A stretch of DNA of 64,000 nucleotides, from contig DETL01000002.1 of assembly GCA_002361625.1 (NCBI GenBank), forward strand, positions 1-64,000. The letters run 5' to 3'. A program made the translations under genes and the position numbers. Positions 1-7,629 of the stretch are shown piece by piece. The stretch is from Bacteroidales bacterium UBA3289 (lineage in GTDB: Bacteria; Bacteroidota; Bacteroidia; Bacteroidales; UBA932). The notes beneath the pieces are model-generated. The model ran no database searches and was not told the DNA's origin. It saw only the letters and a program-made list of their open reading frames with translations. Positions within the stretch are counted from its first letter, which is position 1. Every line of letters starts with the position of its first letter.

Positions 1-90
1 TCACCCGAAATGTCTAATAACCCTTTATTGTTTCAACACCTATTAGACCGGGAATGAGCCCTAAAAGTTGCACATGGGGACAAACTAAAA
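1..90. other. Left-edge non-coding stretch with hairpin
   Basis: No gene is visible here. A perfect 8-base inverted repeat (GTCTAATA at 12-19, TATTAGAC at 41-48) encloses a 21-base loop. It could be a terminator-like hairpin of a gene outside the window or the end of a mobile element; no T-run follows it, so neither can be decided. Confidence 0.3.
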
Positions 91-128
91 ACAAAAAGCG
101 CCTCGCAGATAGCTGCAAGGCGCTTTAA
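91..128 (-). terminator. Terminator of tRNA-Asp
   Basis: A 9-base stem (AAAGCGCCT 95-103 with AGGCGCTTT 118-126) has a further GCAG/CTGC pairing in its loop. Read on the minus strand it follows the tRNA directly and is trailed by a T-rich run, as expected of an intrinsic terminator. Confidence 0.75.
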
Positions 129-129
129 G

Positions 130-204
130 CGGTGCGGACGAGGCTCGAACTCGCGACCCCCGGCGTGACAGGCCGGTATTCTAAACCGACTGAACTACCG
201 CACC
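130..204 (-). tRNA. tRNA-Asp (anticodon GTC)
   Basis: On the minus strand the sequence folds as a cloverleaf. The 7-base acceptor stem is GGTGCGG/CCGCACC, the anticodon stem is CCGGC/GCCGG around the loop CTGTCAC (anticodon GTC), the T-loop is GTTCGAGCC-like, and the discriminator base is G at 130, as usual for tRNA-Asp. CCA is not encoded. A promoter (236-266) and a terminator (91-128) flank it as a single-gene unit. Confidence 0.95.
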
Positions 205-235
205 AATTTGTCAGTGATCTTCCCTTTCGGGATTG

Positions 236-266
236 CAAAGGTACGAACTTATTTTGATTCTGCAAA
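236..266 (-). promoter_or_regulatory. Bacteroidota promoter of tRNA-Asp
   Basis: On the minus strand TTTG (266-263), a 19-base spacer and TACCTTTG (243-236) match the Bacteroidota consensus TTTG-N19-21-TAnnTTTG. Transcription would start about 25 bases before the tRNA. Confidence 0.8.
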
Positions 267-388
267 TATTTTGAAAACTTTTTTCGAAAAAACTGTATTC
301 CCCCGGTAGCCGCCATCAGGCAGTACCCCGAGCCTCCGGTTTGGAACGATAATTGAAGCTATCCTTCCGGCAACAAACTTTGAGCATT

Positions 389-871
389 ATGAAAAAGTTA
401 CTTTTTGCGGCGGCTATCGCCTGCCTCGCCCTTTTCGCTTCCTGTGAGAAGGCGGGAGTCAACCACACCGGAGACGAAACCGGAACCCTGTATGGTGTAT
501 GGGCCCTGGATTCCAGGACGGACATCACCATGAACTCCAGCGGACAGGAAACCCGGAATGAGGTGGATTACGGCAGTTTCCACTTTTATCTGGCCCTGGG
601 CGAATTCCCGTTCCCCCATGCCATTGCCAAGAAAGGTAGTTTCACTTCATTCGACCTGGATGACGTGGATGTCGATGCCGTCCGTTTCACATACAACGCC
701 GAAAAGAGCCAGATCAGCTTCCTCAAGCAGCTCTGGCTTTCGGAAGGACTGCTTTATCACATGCGCCTGTCCGGAACGTACGACGTCCTGGAGCTGACAG
801 ACAGCAAGCTTGTCATCCAGCAGGAAATCCTGGGCGTGAGGACCATCTTCACCTACCACAAGCAGAAGTAG
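389..871 (+). CDS. Small lipoprotein, lipocalin-like, function unknown
   Basis: This is a 160-residue protein. The chosen ATG begins MKKLLFAAAIACLALFASC, a signal peptide with a lipobox whose Cys is residue 19, so an upstream in-frame ATG at 353 is unlikely to be used. The mature part has the pattern GTLYGVWAL near its start and ends in alternating hydrophobic strands (KLVIQQEI, RTIFTYHK), which resembles small lipocalin-like lipoproteins common in Bacteroidales. No catalytic motif is seen. It stands alone, followed by a strong hairpin at 914-950. The fold is inferred from the pattern only. Confidence 0.75.
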   Translation: MKKLLFAAAIACLALFASCEKAGVNHTGDETGTLYGVWALDSRTDITMNSSGQETRNEVDYGSFHFYLALGEFPFPHAIAKKGSFTSFDLDDVDVDAVRFTYNAEKSQISFLKQLWLSEGLLYHMRLSGTYDVLELTDSKLVIQQEILGVRTIFTYHKQK

Positions 872-913
872 CTTATTTCCCATCGACCCGGTTCCTTTTC
901 AGGGACGCGACAC

Positions 914-950
914 CGAAAGAAGCGCAGGATTTAATCCCGCGCTTCTTTCG
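914..950 (+). terminator. Strong hairpin terminator
   Basis: CGAAAGAAGCGC (914-925) pairs perfectly with GCGCTTCTTTCG (939-950), and GGAT/ATCC pair again inside the loop. TTTGG follows. It separates the lipoprotein gene from the next promoter. Confidence 0.7.
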
Positions 951-972
951 TTTGGCTGGGCAGGGAGTCGCG

Positions 973-1004
973 TTTGCAGGAAAAAGCAAGATTTTGTATT
1001 TTTG
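973..1004 (+). promoter_or_regulatory. Bacteroidota promoter
   Basis: TTTG (973-976), a 20-base spacer and TATTTTTG (997-1004) match the consensus. The next ATG is at 1025, giving a 5' leader of roughly 10-15 bases. The same transcript could continue into the thioesterase and GH43 genes. Confidence 0.65.
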
Positions 1005-1024
1005 AAAACCTTAATTCGAGCGGA

Positions 1025-1234
1025 ATGAGAACCTATCACGACATACCCCGGCCGGAGTTTACGCCGGAAAGGATCACAGAACTCAAGGCCGATGAGGTCT
1101 TCGTCTTCGGCAGCAACCTGGCCGGGATGCACGGGGGCGGGATCGCCGGGTTCCGGGACAGCGAGATCGCCCCGCTGTTTTCCGCCGCGACGGCCGTGGA
1201 GAACATCTGCCTGCCGGAATCTTTCACCCGTTAA
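1025..1234 (+). pseudogene. Internally deleted remnant of an A1S_2505-like/macro-like protein
   Basis: The 69-residue reading frame starts MRTYHDIPRPEFTPERITEL and continues DEVFVFGSNLAGMHGGG, which matches the start of a conserved bacterial family of about 130-160 residues (FGSNL..HGGGAA...). It then jumps directly to IAGFRDSEIAPLF and VENICLPESF, which in the family belong to the C-terminal part after a GCGIAGF motif. About 70-90 central residues, including the usual GQSYAIPT segment, seem to be missing with the frame kept. It has a good promoter, so a short protein may still be made. An older in-frame ATG at 974 overlaps the promoter and is unlikely. The comparison is from memory of the family, not from an alignment. 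Confidence 0.6.
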
Positions 1235-1245
1235 ACCCATACCCT

Positions 1246-1635
1246 ATGCTGACGACAGGAATCAAGAACAGACTGGAGTCCTTCTCCACGGAAGAGCGAT
1301 CGGCGGAAGCGATCGGCACCGGAAACGTCCCCGTCTATGCGACCGTCATGATGGTCGGGCTCATGGAGAAGACATGCCTGGAAAGCGTGCTGCCGTACCT
1401 GGAGCCCGGGCAGGACACCGTGGGGACCCGGGTCGATGTCTCGCATTGCAAGGCCACGCCCGTGGGCATGAAGGTCCGGTGCGAAAGCGAACTCGTCGAA
1501 ATAGACCGCCGGAGACTCGTCTTCCGGGTGGCGGCCTACGATGAACAGGGACTGATCGGCGAGGGAACCCATGAACGGTTCATCATCGACAAAGAACGTT
1601 TCATCCAGAAAACATACGCACAGCTAGCCCTATGA
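1246..1635 (+). CDS. Hotdog-fold thioesterase, FlK-like
   Basis: This 129-residue protein has the size and pattern of fluoroacetyl-CoA-thioesterase-like hotdog proteins: GNVPVYATVMMVGLMEKTC, then TVGTRVDVSHCKATPVGMKVRCESEL, then LVFRVAAYDEQGLIGEGTHERFII. In the family these parts carry the active-site Thr/Ser, the His of the central helix and the GEGTHERF strand. There is no signal peptide, so it is cytoplasmic; the real substrate is probably a small acyl-CoA. It starts 11 bases after the remnant at 1025 and its stop overlaps the ATG of the GH43 gene (ATGA), so the genes are probably co-transcribed. Confidence 0.85.
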   Translation: MLTTGIKNRLESFSTEERSAEAIGTGNVPVYATVMMVGLMEKTCLESVLPYLEPGQDTVGTRVDVSHCKATPVGMKVRCESELVEIDRRRLVFRVAAYDEQGLIGEGTHERFIIDKERFIQKTYAQLAL

Positions 1636-3236
1636 AAAGAGTCTTTCTATTTCTGACCGTCCTGTCCGCCCTCTGCTCCTGCGGGACGGAGAACGGCCCC
1701 TGGTCCCTGGACCGGGTTGCCACGATGCTGGACGCCGGAGACCGGGTACAAATCCAGGTATGCGGTTCCATGCCCCGCAGCCTTGAATGGACATCGACCG
1801 ACGGAAGGGTAGCGCAAGTGGACGACCGGGGCGAAATCCTGGCGCAGGCCAACGGCGACACCTGGATCGTCGCGAGCGATCCCCGGACCGGGGCGAAGGA
1901 CAGCTGTCTGGTCACCGTGGGCTACGAGGCCCAGAATCCGATCCTTCCGCCCAGCTGGGGCCTGTATATCGCGGACGGCGAGCCTCATGTCTTCGACGGA
2001 AGGATGTATCTCTTCGGCTCCCGGGACAATTATGACGGACTGGGAAGCGACGGCCGGGTGGAATGGTGCTCGGACAATTACCACGTCATCTGGTCGGACG
2101 ACCTGCTCCATTGGACCGATGCCGGGGAAGCCCTGAACCTGAAAGACATCCCGGAAGAGGTCAAGGGTGACGGCATCCGGCTGTGGGCCCCCGACGTCTT
2201 CCGCGATCCCCGGACGGGCAAGTATCACATGGCCGCCTGTACCAACAACGCGAAGGCCTTCCTGCTGGATGCCGACCGGCCGGAAGGGCCCTATACGAAC
2301 GCCCGGACCATCACGCTGAACGGCCAGGAACTCGGGCACATCGACCCGGGCATCCTGGTGGACGACGACGGGAAGGTCTATCTGGCCCTCCCCCGTTTCA
2401 TCGTGGCCCAGCTGGACCCGGACGACTATTCCCGCATCCTGCCGGAGACCGTTCGGGACATGACCCCTTTCATGCCCACGGACAACGAACCCTTCGAAGG
2501 TCCTTCCCTCCGGAAACGGGGCGACACCTACTACTACATCTATATCCAGAACACGGGAAAGATCGCCGAGAACGGTGCCGTACCCACCCGGATGGCCTAC
2601 CTGACCGCCAAGCAGCCGCTCGGTCCCTATACGTACCAGGGGCTCATCGTGACCAACCACAACTACCCGAACGCGGGGAATGTCCATGGCAGTTTCGAGC
2701 CGTTCCAGGGGAAGTACTGGCTGCAGTATCACAAGAGCGTTCCCGGACTTCGGCTGACGCGGGAGTCCAACCTGGAGCCGATGGTGTTCAACGAAGACGG
2801 GACGATCCAGGAAGTAAAGATGAGCACCTCCGGGGTGCGCGGCGCCTTCGGAACCGGCGATACGGTCCAGGCGGGCGGAGCCGTGGAGTACTCCACCGGA
2901 CGGGAACCGGGCATCTACCAGTTGAAACAGGGAGCCTATTCCTACGTTTCCTTCCAGGAAGACGGGCAATGGGCCTGCTATCGCTATTTCAGCTTCCCCG
3001 AGGCCCCGAAGAACCTTACGCTCAGCATCTTCACGGGTAGCCACGAGGGCGTATTGGAGGTCAGGAAGGGTTCCCCGGACGGGCCGGTCATCGCCTCCGC
3101 CACGCTCCCGGACACGGGCTGGAAGTGGAAGGAGATCACCCTCCCCGTCCAGGACGCCGCCATGGACCGGGAAAACCTCTATCTGGTGGCCTCCCACGCT
3201 CCCCTGTCCGTCAGGTACTTCCGCTTCGGCTCCTGA
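1632..3236 (+). CDS. GH43-family lipoprotein glycosidase
   Basis: This is a 534-residue lipoprotein (lipobox ALCSC, Cys 17). Residues ~25-95 look like a Big_2 bacterial Ig-like domain (LEWTSTDGRVAQVD...GDTWIVA). A five-bladed GH43 propeller follows at ~105-400: ADGEPHVFDGRMYLFGSRD holds the catalytic-base Asp region, LWAPDVFRDPRTGKYHMA the middle acidic motif and FEGPSLRKRGDTYYYIY the acid Glu. The last ~130 residues look like a beta-sandwich carbohydrate-binding module. The likely substrate is an arabinoside, xyloside or galactoside outside the cytoplasm. It overlaps the thioesterase gene by 4 bases and ends 47 bases before metH, which has its own promoter. Confidence 0.88.
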   Translation: MKRVFLFLTVLSALCSCGTENGPWSLDRVATMLDAGDRVQIQVCGSMPRSLEWTSTDGRVAQVDDRGEILAQANGDTWIVASDPRTGAKDSCLVTVGYEAQNPILPPSWGLYIADGEPHVFDGRMYLFGSRDNYDGLGSDGRVEWCSDNYHVIWSDDLLHWTDAGEALNLKDIPEEVKGDGIRLWAPDVFRDPRTGKYHMAACTNNAKAFLLDADRPEGPYTNARTITLNGQELGHIDPGILVDDDGKVYLALPRFIVAQLDPDDYSRILPETVRDMTPFMPTDNEPFEGPSLRKRGDTYYYIYIQNTGKIAENGAVPTRMAYLTAKQPLGPYTYQGLIVTNHNYPNAGNVHGSFEPFQGKYWLQYHKSVPGLRLTRESNLEPMVFNEDGTIQEVKMSTSGVRGAFGTGDTVQAGGAVEYSTGREPGIYQLKQGAYSYVSFQEDGQWACYRYFSFPEAPKNLTLSIFTGSHEGVLEVRKGSPDGPVIASATLPDTGWKWKEITLPVQDAAMDRENLYLVASHAPLSVRYFRFGS

Positions 3237-3270
3237 CGAATTCTTTCCGCTGAATCTCAGCTATTTTCCG

Positions 3271-3278
3271 TACCTTTG
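3271..3278 (+). promoter_or_regulatory. -7 box of metH
   Basis: TACCTTTG lies only five bases before the metH ATG; a weak TTTC stands at 3244-3247. If it is used, the mRNA would be leaderless or nearly so. The window shows no cobalamin or SAM riboswitch in front of metH, because the whole gap to the previous gene is 47 bases. Confidence 0.5.
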
Positions 3279-3283
3279 CCCCC

Positions 3284-6200
3284 ATGACGAACTTACAGCA
3301 AGCCCTTCGGGAACGGGTGCTCCGCCTGGACGGGGCGACCGGGACCCAGATCCAACGGTATTCCCTGACGGAAGAAGATTTCCGCCGGGGGGCTTTCGAA
3401 GACATCCCCACCCCGCTGAAAGGGAACAACGAATGCCTGAACCTGACGCGGCCGGACATCATCACGGCCGTCCATGAGGCCTATATCGCCGCCGGGGCCG
3501 ACATCATCGAAACCAATACGTTCAGCGCCAACCGGATCTCCCAGAAGGAGTACGGGCTGGAGACCCGGGCGCGGGAGATGGCCCTCGCCGGGGCCCGGAT
3601 CGCCCGGAAAGCCGCCGATGCCGCCTCCCGGAAGGTCTGGGTGGCCGGCAGCATGGGCCCGACTTCCAAGTCCCTGACGCTCGCCCCGGACATCGCCTCC
3701 CCGGCGAAAAGGCCGTACAGCTTCGACGATATGGCCGCGAGCTACCGCGAGCAGGCGGAAGCCCTCATCGAAGGCGGTGTGGACGTGCTGCTCATCGAGA
3801 CGGCTTTCGACGCCTTGAATGTCAAGGCGGCGCTGTATGCCGTGCAGCAGGTGCGGGCAGGGTTCCCGGTCATCGTGTCGGTGAGCGTGAGCGACCGGAG
3901 CGGTCGGACACTCACCGGGCAGACGCTGGAGGCGTTCTACACCGCCGTCCGGCACGAGCCCCTGACCGCCTTCGGCGTGAACTGTTCGCTCGGGGCCGAC
4001 GGACTCCTGCCGCTCGTGAAGGACATCGCCGCCTTCAGCGACACGCCGGTCATCTGCTACCCGAACGCGGGCCTTCCCAATGAGCTGGGCGGCTACGACC
4101 AGACGCCGGAGCAGATGGCGGCCCAGATGGCCCGGCTGGACGGCCTCGTGAACATCGCCGGCGGGTGCTGCGGCACCACGCCGGAACATATCGCCGCCCT
4201 CCCGGAGCTTTCCCCCGCCCCGCTGAAAGAGCCGTCCAGGCAATTGACAGTCAGCGGCTTGGAAGCCTATCTCATCGACACGGAGAAGCGGAATTTCACC
4301 CTCATCGGCGAGCGGACCAACGTCGCCGGCTCCCGGAAGTTCGCCCGGCTCATCGCCGAGGAGAACTACGACGCCGCCCTGGAAGTGGCGGCCGGACAGA
4401 TCGATGGCGGGGCCAGCATCATCGACATCAACATGGACGACGGGATGCTGGACGGTCCCCGGTGCATGGAAACCTTCGTCCGCACCCTGGAGAACGATCC
4501 GGCCGTCGCCAGGGCCGCCCTGATGATCGACTCTTCCCACTGGGACTGCATCCTTGCGGGACTCAAGAACGCCCAGGGCAAGTGCATCGTCAATTCCATC
4601 AGTCTCAAGGACGGAGAGGCGGCTTTCCTGGAGAAGGCGACGGAAATCCACCGCCTGGGTGCAGCCATGGTCGTCATGGCCTTCGACGAGGAAGGGCAGG
4701 CGACCACCTACGAAAAGAAAATCGCCGTCGCGGAGCGGGCGTACCGGCTCCTGACCGGCATCGGTATCCCGACGGAAGACATCATCCTGGATGTCAATGT
4801 ATTGTCCATCGGCACGGGCATTCCCGAACACGACCGGTACGGGATTGATTTCATCGAAGCGGTCCGCTGGATCAAACAGAACCTGCCCGGGGTCCATACC
4901 TCCGGCGGCATTTCCAACCTGTCCTTCGCCTACCGGGGCAACAATCCCGTCCGGAGCGCGATGCACGCCGTTTTCCTGTACCACGCCATCCGCGCCGGGC
5001 TGGACATGGCCATCGTCAATCCGGGAATGGTCCTGCAGTATGACGACATCGAGCCGGACCTCAGGACGGCCGTGGAGGATCTCATCCTCTGCCGGGACCC
5101 GCATGCGACGGAACGGTTGACGGCGATGCTGGACGGCACTGTCGTCGGGACGCTCCCTCCTCAGCATGACAAAGGCGATGTCATTCCGAGCCCCGAAGGG
5201 GGGAAGGAATCTCTCGCCCAAATGCTCGTCACCGGCCGGACCGAGCATTTGCAGGAAACGCTTATGTCCGCCCTGGAGCAGCTGGGAAGCGCCGTGGCGG
5301 TCATCGAGGGGCCGCTGATGGCCGGGATGGAAGAAGTCGGAAAGCGGTTCGGCGCCGGCAGGATGTTCCTTCCGCAGGTCGTCAAATCGGCCAAGGTGAT
5401 GAAGGACGCCGTCGCCATCCTGGAGCCCTACATGCAGGAAGGTGAGCAGGCCACGCAGCGGCCCGTCGTCATCCACGCCACGGTCAAGGGTGATGTCCAT
5501 GACATCGGCAAGAACATCGCCGGCATCGTCCTGCGCTGCAACGGATTCGAGGTGGTGGACCTGGGCGTGATGGTGGACAAGGAGACCATCCTGGACGCGG
5601 CGGAAAAGCATCATGCCGCCCTCATCGGCGTCAGCGGGCTCATCACTCCGTCTCTGTTCCAGATGGAGGAGCTGTGCCGGGAGATGCACGCCCGCGGGCT
5701 GGACACGCCCCTTTTCATCGGCGGCGCCACGACGTCGGCCCTGCATACGGCCGTAAAACTGGCCCCGCTCTACGACCATGTCTTCTACGCGCCGGATGCC
5801 TCGGCCGGGGCCGTCCTGGCGAAAAAATGCCTGCGTGACCGGGACGCTTTCGAGGCGGAACAGCACGCGGAGCAGGCCCGGATCCAGGCGCTGCACGCGG
5901 GTCGGGAAGCGAACCCGGCTGCCTCCTCCGCCGGTTTCGCCCCGGACTCCTACCTGCGCACCGTTCCGGAGGATCTGCCCCTCACGGAAATCCCGTTGGA
6001 AGAACTCGTTCCCCTGTTTGACTGGTCCATGTTCCGGCTTGTCTGGGGCGTCCGGGAATCGCCGGAACTCACGGCCGAAGGGCAGGCCGTCCTGGACCGG
6101 ATGGTCCGCAGCGGTTCCGTTTCCGTCCGGATCGCCGCCCGTTTCTTCGCGGCCCGGCGGGAAGGCGACGTCATCGACCTCGGTCCCGTCCGACTGCCCA

Positions 6201-6715
6201 TGCTCCGGCAGGAAGAGGCCCCCGGCCGCTCCCTGGCCGATTTCGTCCCCCCGGAAGGCACCGGCCCGATCGGTCTTTTCGCCGTCAGCGTCCATGGACA
6301 TGCCCACCCGGAGGGCTGCGACTGCGACGCCTGCCACTCCGACTACGACTCCCTGATGGAACGCGCGGTCCGCGTCACCCTCGCGGAGGCGGCCTCCAGC
6401 TGGCTGGACGCCCGCCTGTCCGGAAAACTCCCCAAGGACATCCGCATAACCAAACCAGCCGCCGGCTACGCCTCCTGCCCCGACCATAGTCTCAAGCGGG
6501 ACATCCTCCGGCTCTTGCCCGAAGGCATCGGCATCACCCTGACGGAAAGCTGCGCCATGCAGCCCGACGCCGCCATCTGCGGCTTCATCGTCCTGCACCC
6601 CGAGGCCGGCTATCCGGAAATCCGGCACATCAGCCCCGAACAGTACGAACGCTACGCCGCCGCCCGCGGGTTCTCCCCCGTCGAGGCCCGGACTTTCCTT
6701 TCCCATCTGCTATGA
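3284..6715 (+). CDS. metH: Cobalamin-dependent methionine synthase MetH
   Basis: The protein has 1143 residues and transfers the methyl group of 5-methyltetrahydrofolate to homocysteine. The domains are in the usual order: homocysteine-binding barrel (~1-310) with zinc ligands Cys234, Cys295 and Cys296 (GVNCS, GGCCGT); pterin-binding barrel (~320-600, LIGERTNVAGSRKF, DINMDDGM); cap helices (~645-730); B12-binding domain with the cobalt-ligating His739 in DVHDIGKN; and a C-terminal reactivation domain with PAAGYASCPDHSLK (~1055). The linker at residues ~625-644 is encoded by a copy of an intergenic-type repeat (5163-5213). Total length is slightly below the 1227 of the E. coli enzyme. metF follows with a 4-base overlap, so the two folate-cycle enzymes form an operon. 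Confidence 0.97.
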   Translation: MTNLQQALRERVLRLDGATGTQIQRYSLTEEDFRRGAFEDIPTPLKGNNECLNLTRPDIITAVHEAYIAAGADIIETNTFSANRISQKEYGLETRAREMALAGARIARKAADAASRKVWVAGSMGPTSKSLTLAPDIASPAKRPYSFDDMAASYREQAEALIEGGVDVLLIETAFDALNVKAALYAVQQVRAGFPVIVSVSVSDRSGRTLTGQTLEAFYTAVRHEPLTAFGVNCSLGADGLLPLVKDIAAFSDTPVICYPNAGLPNELGGYDQTPEQMAAQMARLDGLVNIAGGCCGTTPEHIAALPELSPAPLKEPSRQLTVSGLEAYLIDTEKRNFTLIGERTNVAGSRKFARLIAEENYDAALEVAAGQIDGGASIIDINMDDGMLDGPRCMETFVRTLENDPAVARAALMIDSSHWDCILAGLKNAQGKCIVNSISLKDGEAAFLEKATEIHRLGAAMVVMAFDEEGQATTYEKKIAVAERAYRLLTGIGIPTEDIILDVNVLSIGTGIPEHDRYGIDFIEAVRWIKQNLPGVHTSGGISNLSFAYRGNNPVRSAMHAVFLYHAIRAGLDMAIVNPGMVLQYDDIEPDLRTAVEDLILCRDPHATERLTAMLDGTVVGTLPPQHDKGDVIPSPEGGKESLAQMLVTGRTEHLQETLMSALEQLGSAVAVIEGPLMAGMEEVGKRFGAGRMFLPQVVKSAKVMKDAVAILEPYMQEGEQATQRPVVIHATVKGDVHDIGKNIAGIVLRCNGFEVVDLGVMVDKETILDAAEKHHAALIGVSGLITPSLFQMEELCREMHARGLDTPLFIGGATTSALHTAVKLAPLYDHVFYAPDASAGAVLAKKCLRDRDAFEAEQHAEQARIQALHAGREANPAASSAGFAPDSYLRTVPEDLPLTEIPLEELVPLFDWSMFRLVWGVRESPELTAEGQAVLDRMVRSGSVSVRIAARFFAARREGDVIDLGPVRLPMLRQEEAPGRSLADFVPPEGTGPIGLFAVSVHGHAHPEGCDCDACHSDYDSLMERAVRVTLAEAASSWLDARLSGKLPKDIRITKPAAGYASCPDHSLKRDILRLLPEGIGITLTESCAMQPDAAICGFIVLHPEAGYPEIRHISPEQYERYAAARGFSPVEARTFLSHLL
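5163..5213 (+). repeat. Intergenic-type palindromic repeat inside metH
   Basis: The DNA reads ATGACAAAGGCGATGTCATT, then CCGAGC...GAAGGAATCTC. This is the same consensus as the hairpin repeat at 46994-47054 (ATGACAAA...TTGTCATTCTGAGCG...GAAGAATCT). It lies in frame in the flexible linker between the pterin and cap domains of MetH and encodes residues ~627-644. Confidence 0.65.
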
Positions 6716-7629
6716 GAATCACGGACTTACTGAATCCCGACCATCCCTTTCCTTCGCTGGAGATTGTCCCGCCCCTCGGCGGTATCACCAAGGATGAACT
6801 CCTGGGGAACATCGCTCCCCTGATGGAGTTCAAACCCCGCTACATCAATGTCACGACGCATCGGGACGAAGTCCGCTTCGTGCCCCTCGCCGACGGTTCT
6901 TTCCGCCGCGAAATCACGCGCAGCCGCGTCTCCCCGGTCGCCGTATGCGGCAGCATCCAGGCCCAGTTCCAGGTGGAAGTGGTCCCGCACGTCATTTGCG
7001 CGGGAAATACGGCCTCGGAAATCGAGTGGCTCATCCAGGATTTCCAATATCTGGGCATCGACAATGTCATGGCGCTCCGGGGGGATTCCCTGACGGGAGA
7101 AAAGCGGTTCTCCCCCACCCCGGGCGGTTATTCCCATGCCGACGAACTCGTCCGCGCCATCCGCGCCATGGAGGGCGGCGAGCGGTTGTGCATCGGCGTC
7201 GGCGCCTATCCGGAAAAGCATTTCGAGGCGGCCAACCTGGAGACGGACATCGCCTATCTGAAGCAGAAAGTCGATGCGGGAGCGGACTGCATCATCACCC
7301 AGATGTTCTTTGACAACGAGGTCTTCTTCCGCTTCGTGGACCGGTGCCGGAATGCCGGCATCACGGTTCCCATCATCCCCGGGCTGAAACCGCTGACCAC
7401 GGCCCGGCAGGTGAATCTCCTGCCGGAGTCCTTCTCCATCGACCTGCCGGTGGATCTCACCGATGCCGTCCGGAAGGCCGGGGACGACCGGGAAGCCGTC
7501 CGCCGTATCGGCGTCGAGTGGTGTACCGCCCAGTGCCGCGGACTCCTGTACGAAGGCGTCCCCGCCGTCCACTTCTATACCATGGGCAAGTCCACGAGCG
7601 TCGTGGAAGTGCTCCGGAACTGCTTCTAG
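6712..7629 (+). CDS. metF: Methylenetetrahydrofolate reductase MetF
   Basis: The 305-residue flavoprotein reduces 5,10-methylene- to 5-methyl-tetrahydrofolate, the substrate of the preceding MetH. Family motifs are visible along the barrel: FPSLEIVPP at the start, INVTTHRDE, QAQFQVEVVPHVIC, NVMALRGDS, VGAYPEKHFEA, ADCIITQMFFDNEVFF and PIIPGLKPLTT. Length is typical. Its ATG overlaps the metH stop (ATGA). Its stop codon shares the palindrome CTAG with the stop of the oppositely transcribed mannosidase gene. Confidence 0.96.
   Translation: MRITDLLNPDHPFPSLEIVPPLGGITKDELLGNIAPLMEFKPRYINVTTHRDEVRFVPLADGSFRREITRSRVSPVAVCGSIQAQFQVEVVPHVICAGNTASEIEWLIQDFQYLGIDNVMALRGDSLTGEKRFSPTPGGYSHADELVRAIRAMEGGERLCIGVGAYPEKHFEAANLETDIAYLKQKVDAGADCIITQMFFDNEVFFRFVDRCRNAGITVPIIPGLKPLTTARQVNLLPESFSIDLPVDLTDAVRKAGDDREAVRRIGVEWCTAQCRGLLYEGVPAVHFYTMGKSTSVVEVLRNCF

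Noticed and set aside
1..60. End of an insertion sequence at the left edge.
   Set aside because: One short inverted repeat is visible but no transposase, target duplication or second end lies in the window.
3237..3283. Cobalamin or SAM riboswitch in front of metH.
   Set aside because: The gap is only 47 bases, far too short for either.
3293..6706. A 1137-codon open frame antisense to metH, and similar long antisense frames (14506-17685, 30180-33656, 37805-41227, 8010-10511).
   Set aside because: They lie wholly or almost wholly opposite strongly supported genes, have no domains and are rich in Gly, Arg, Asp and Val, as expected from GC-rich codon positions read backwards.
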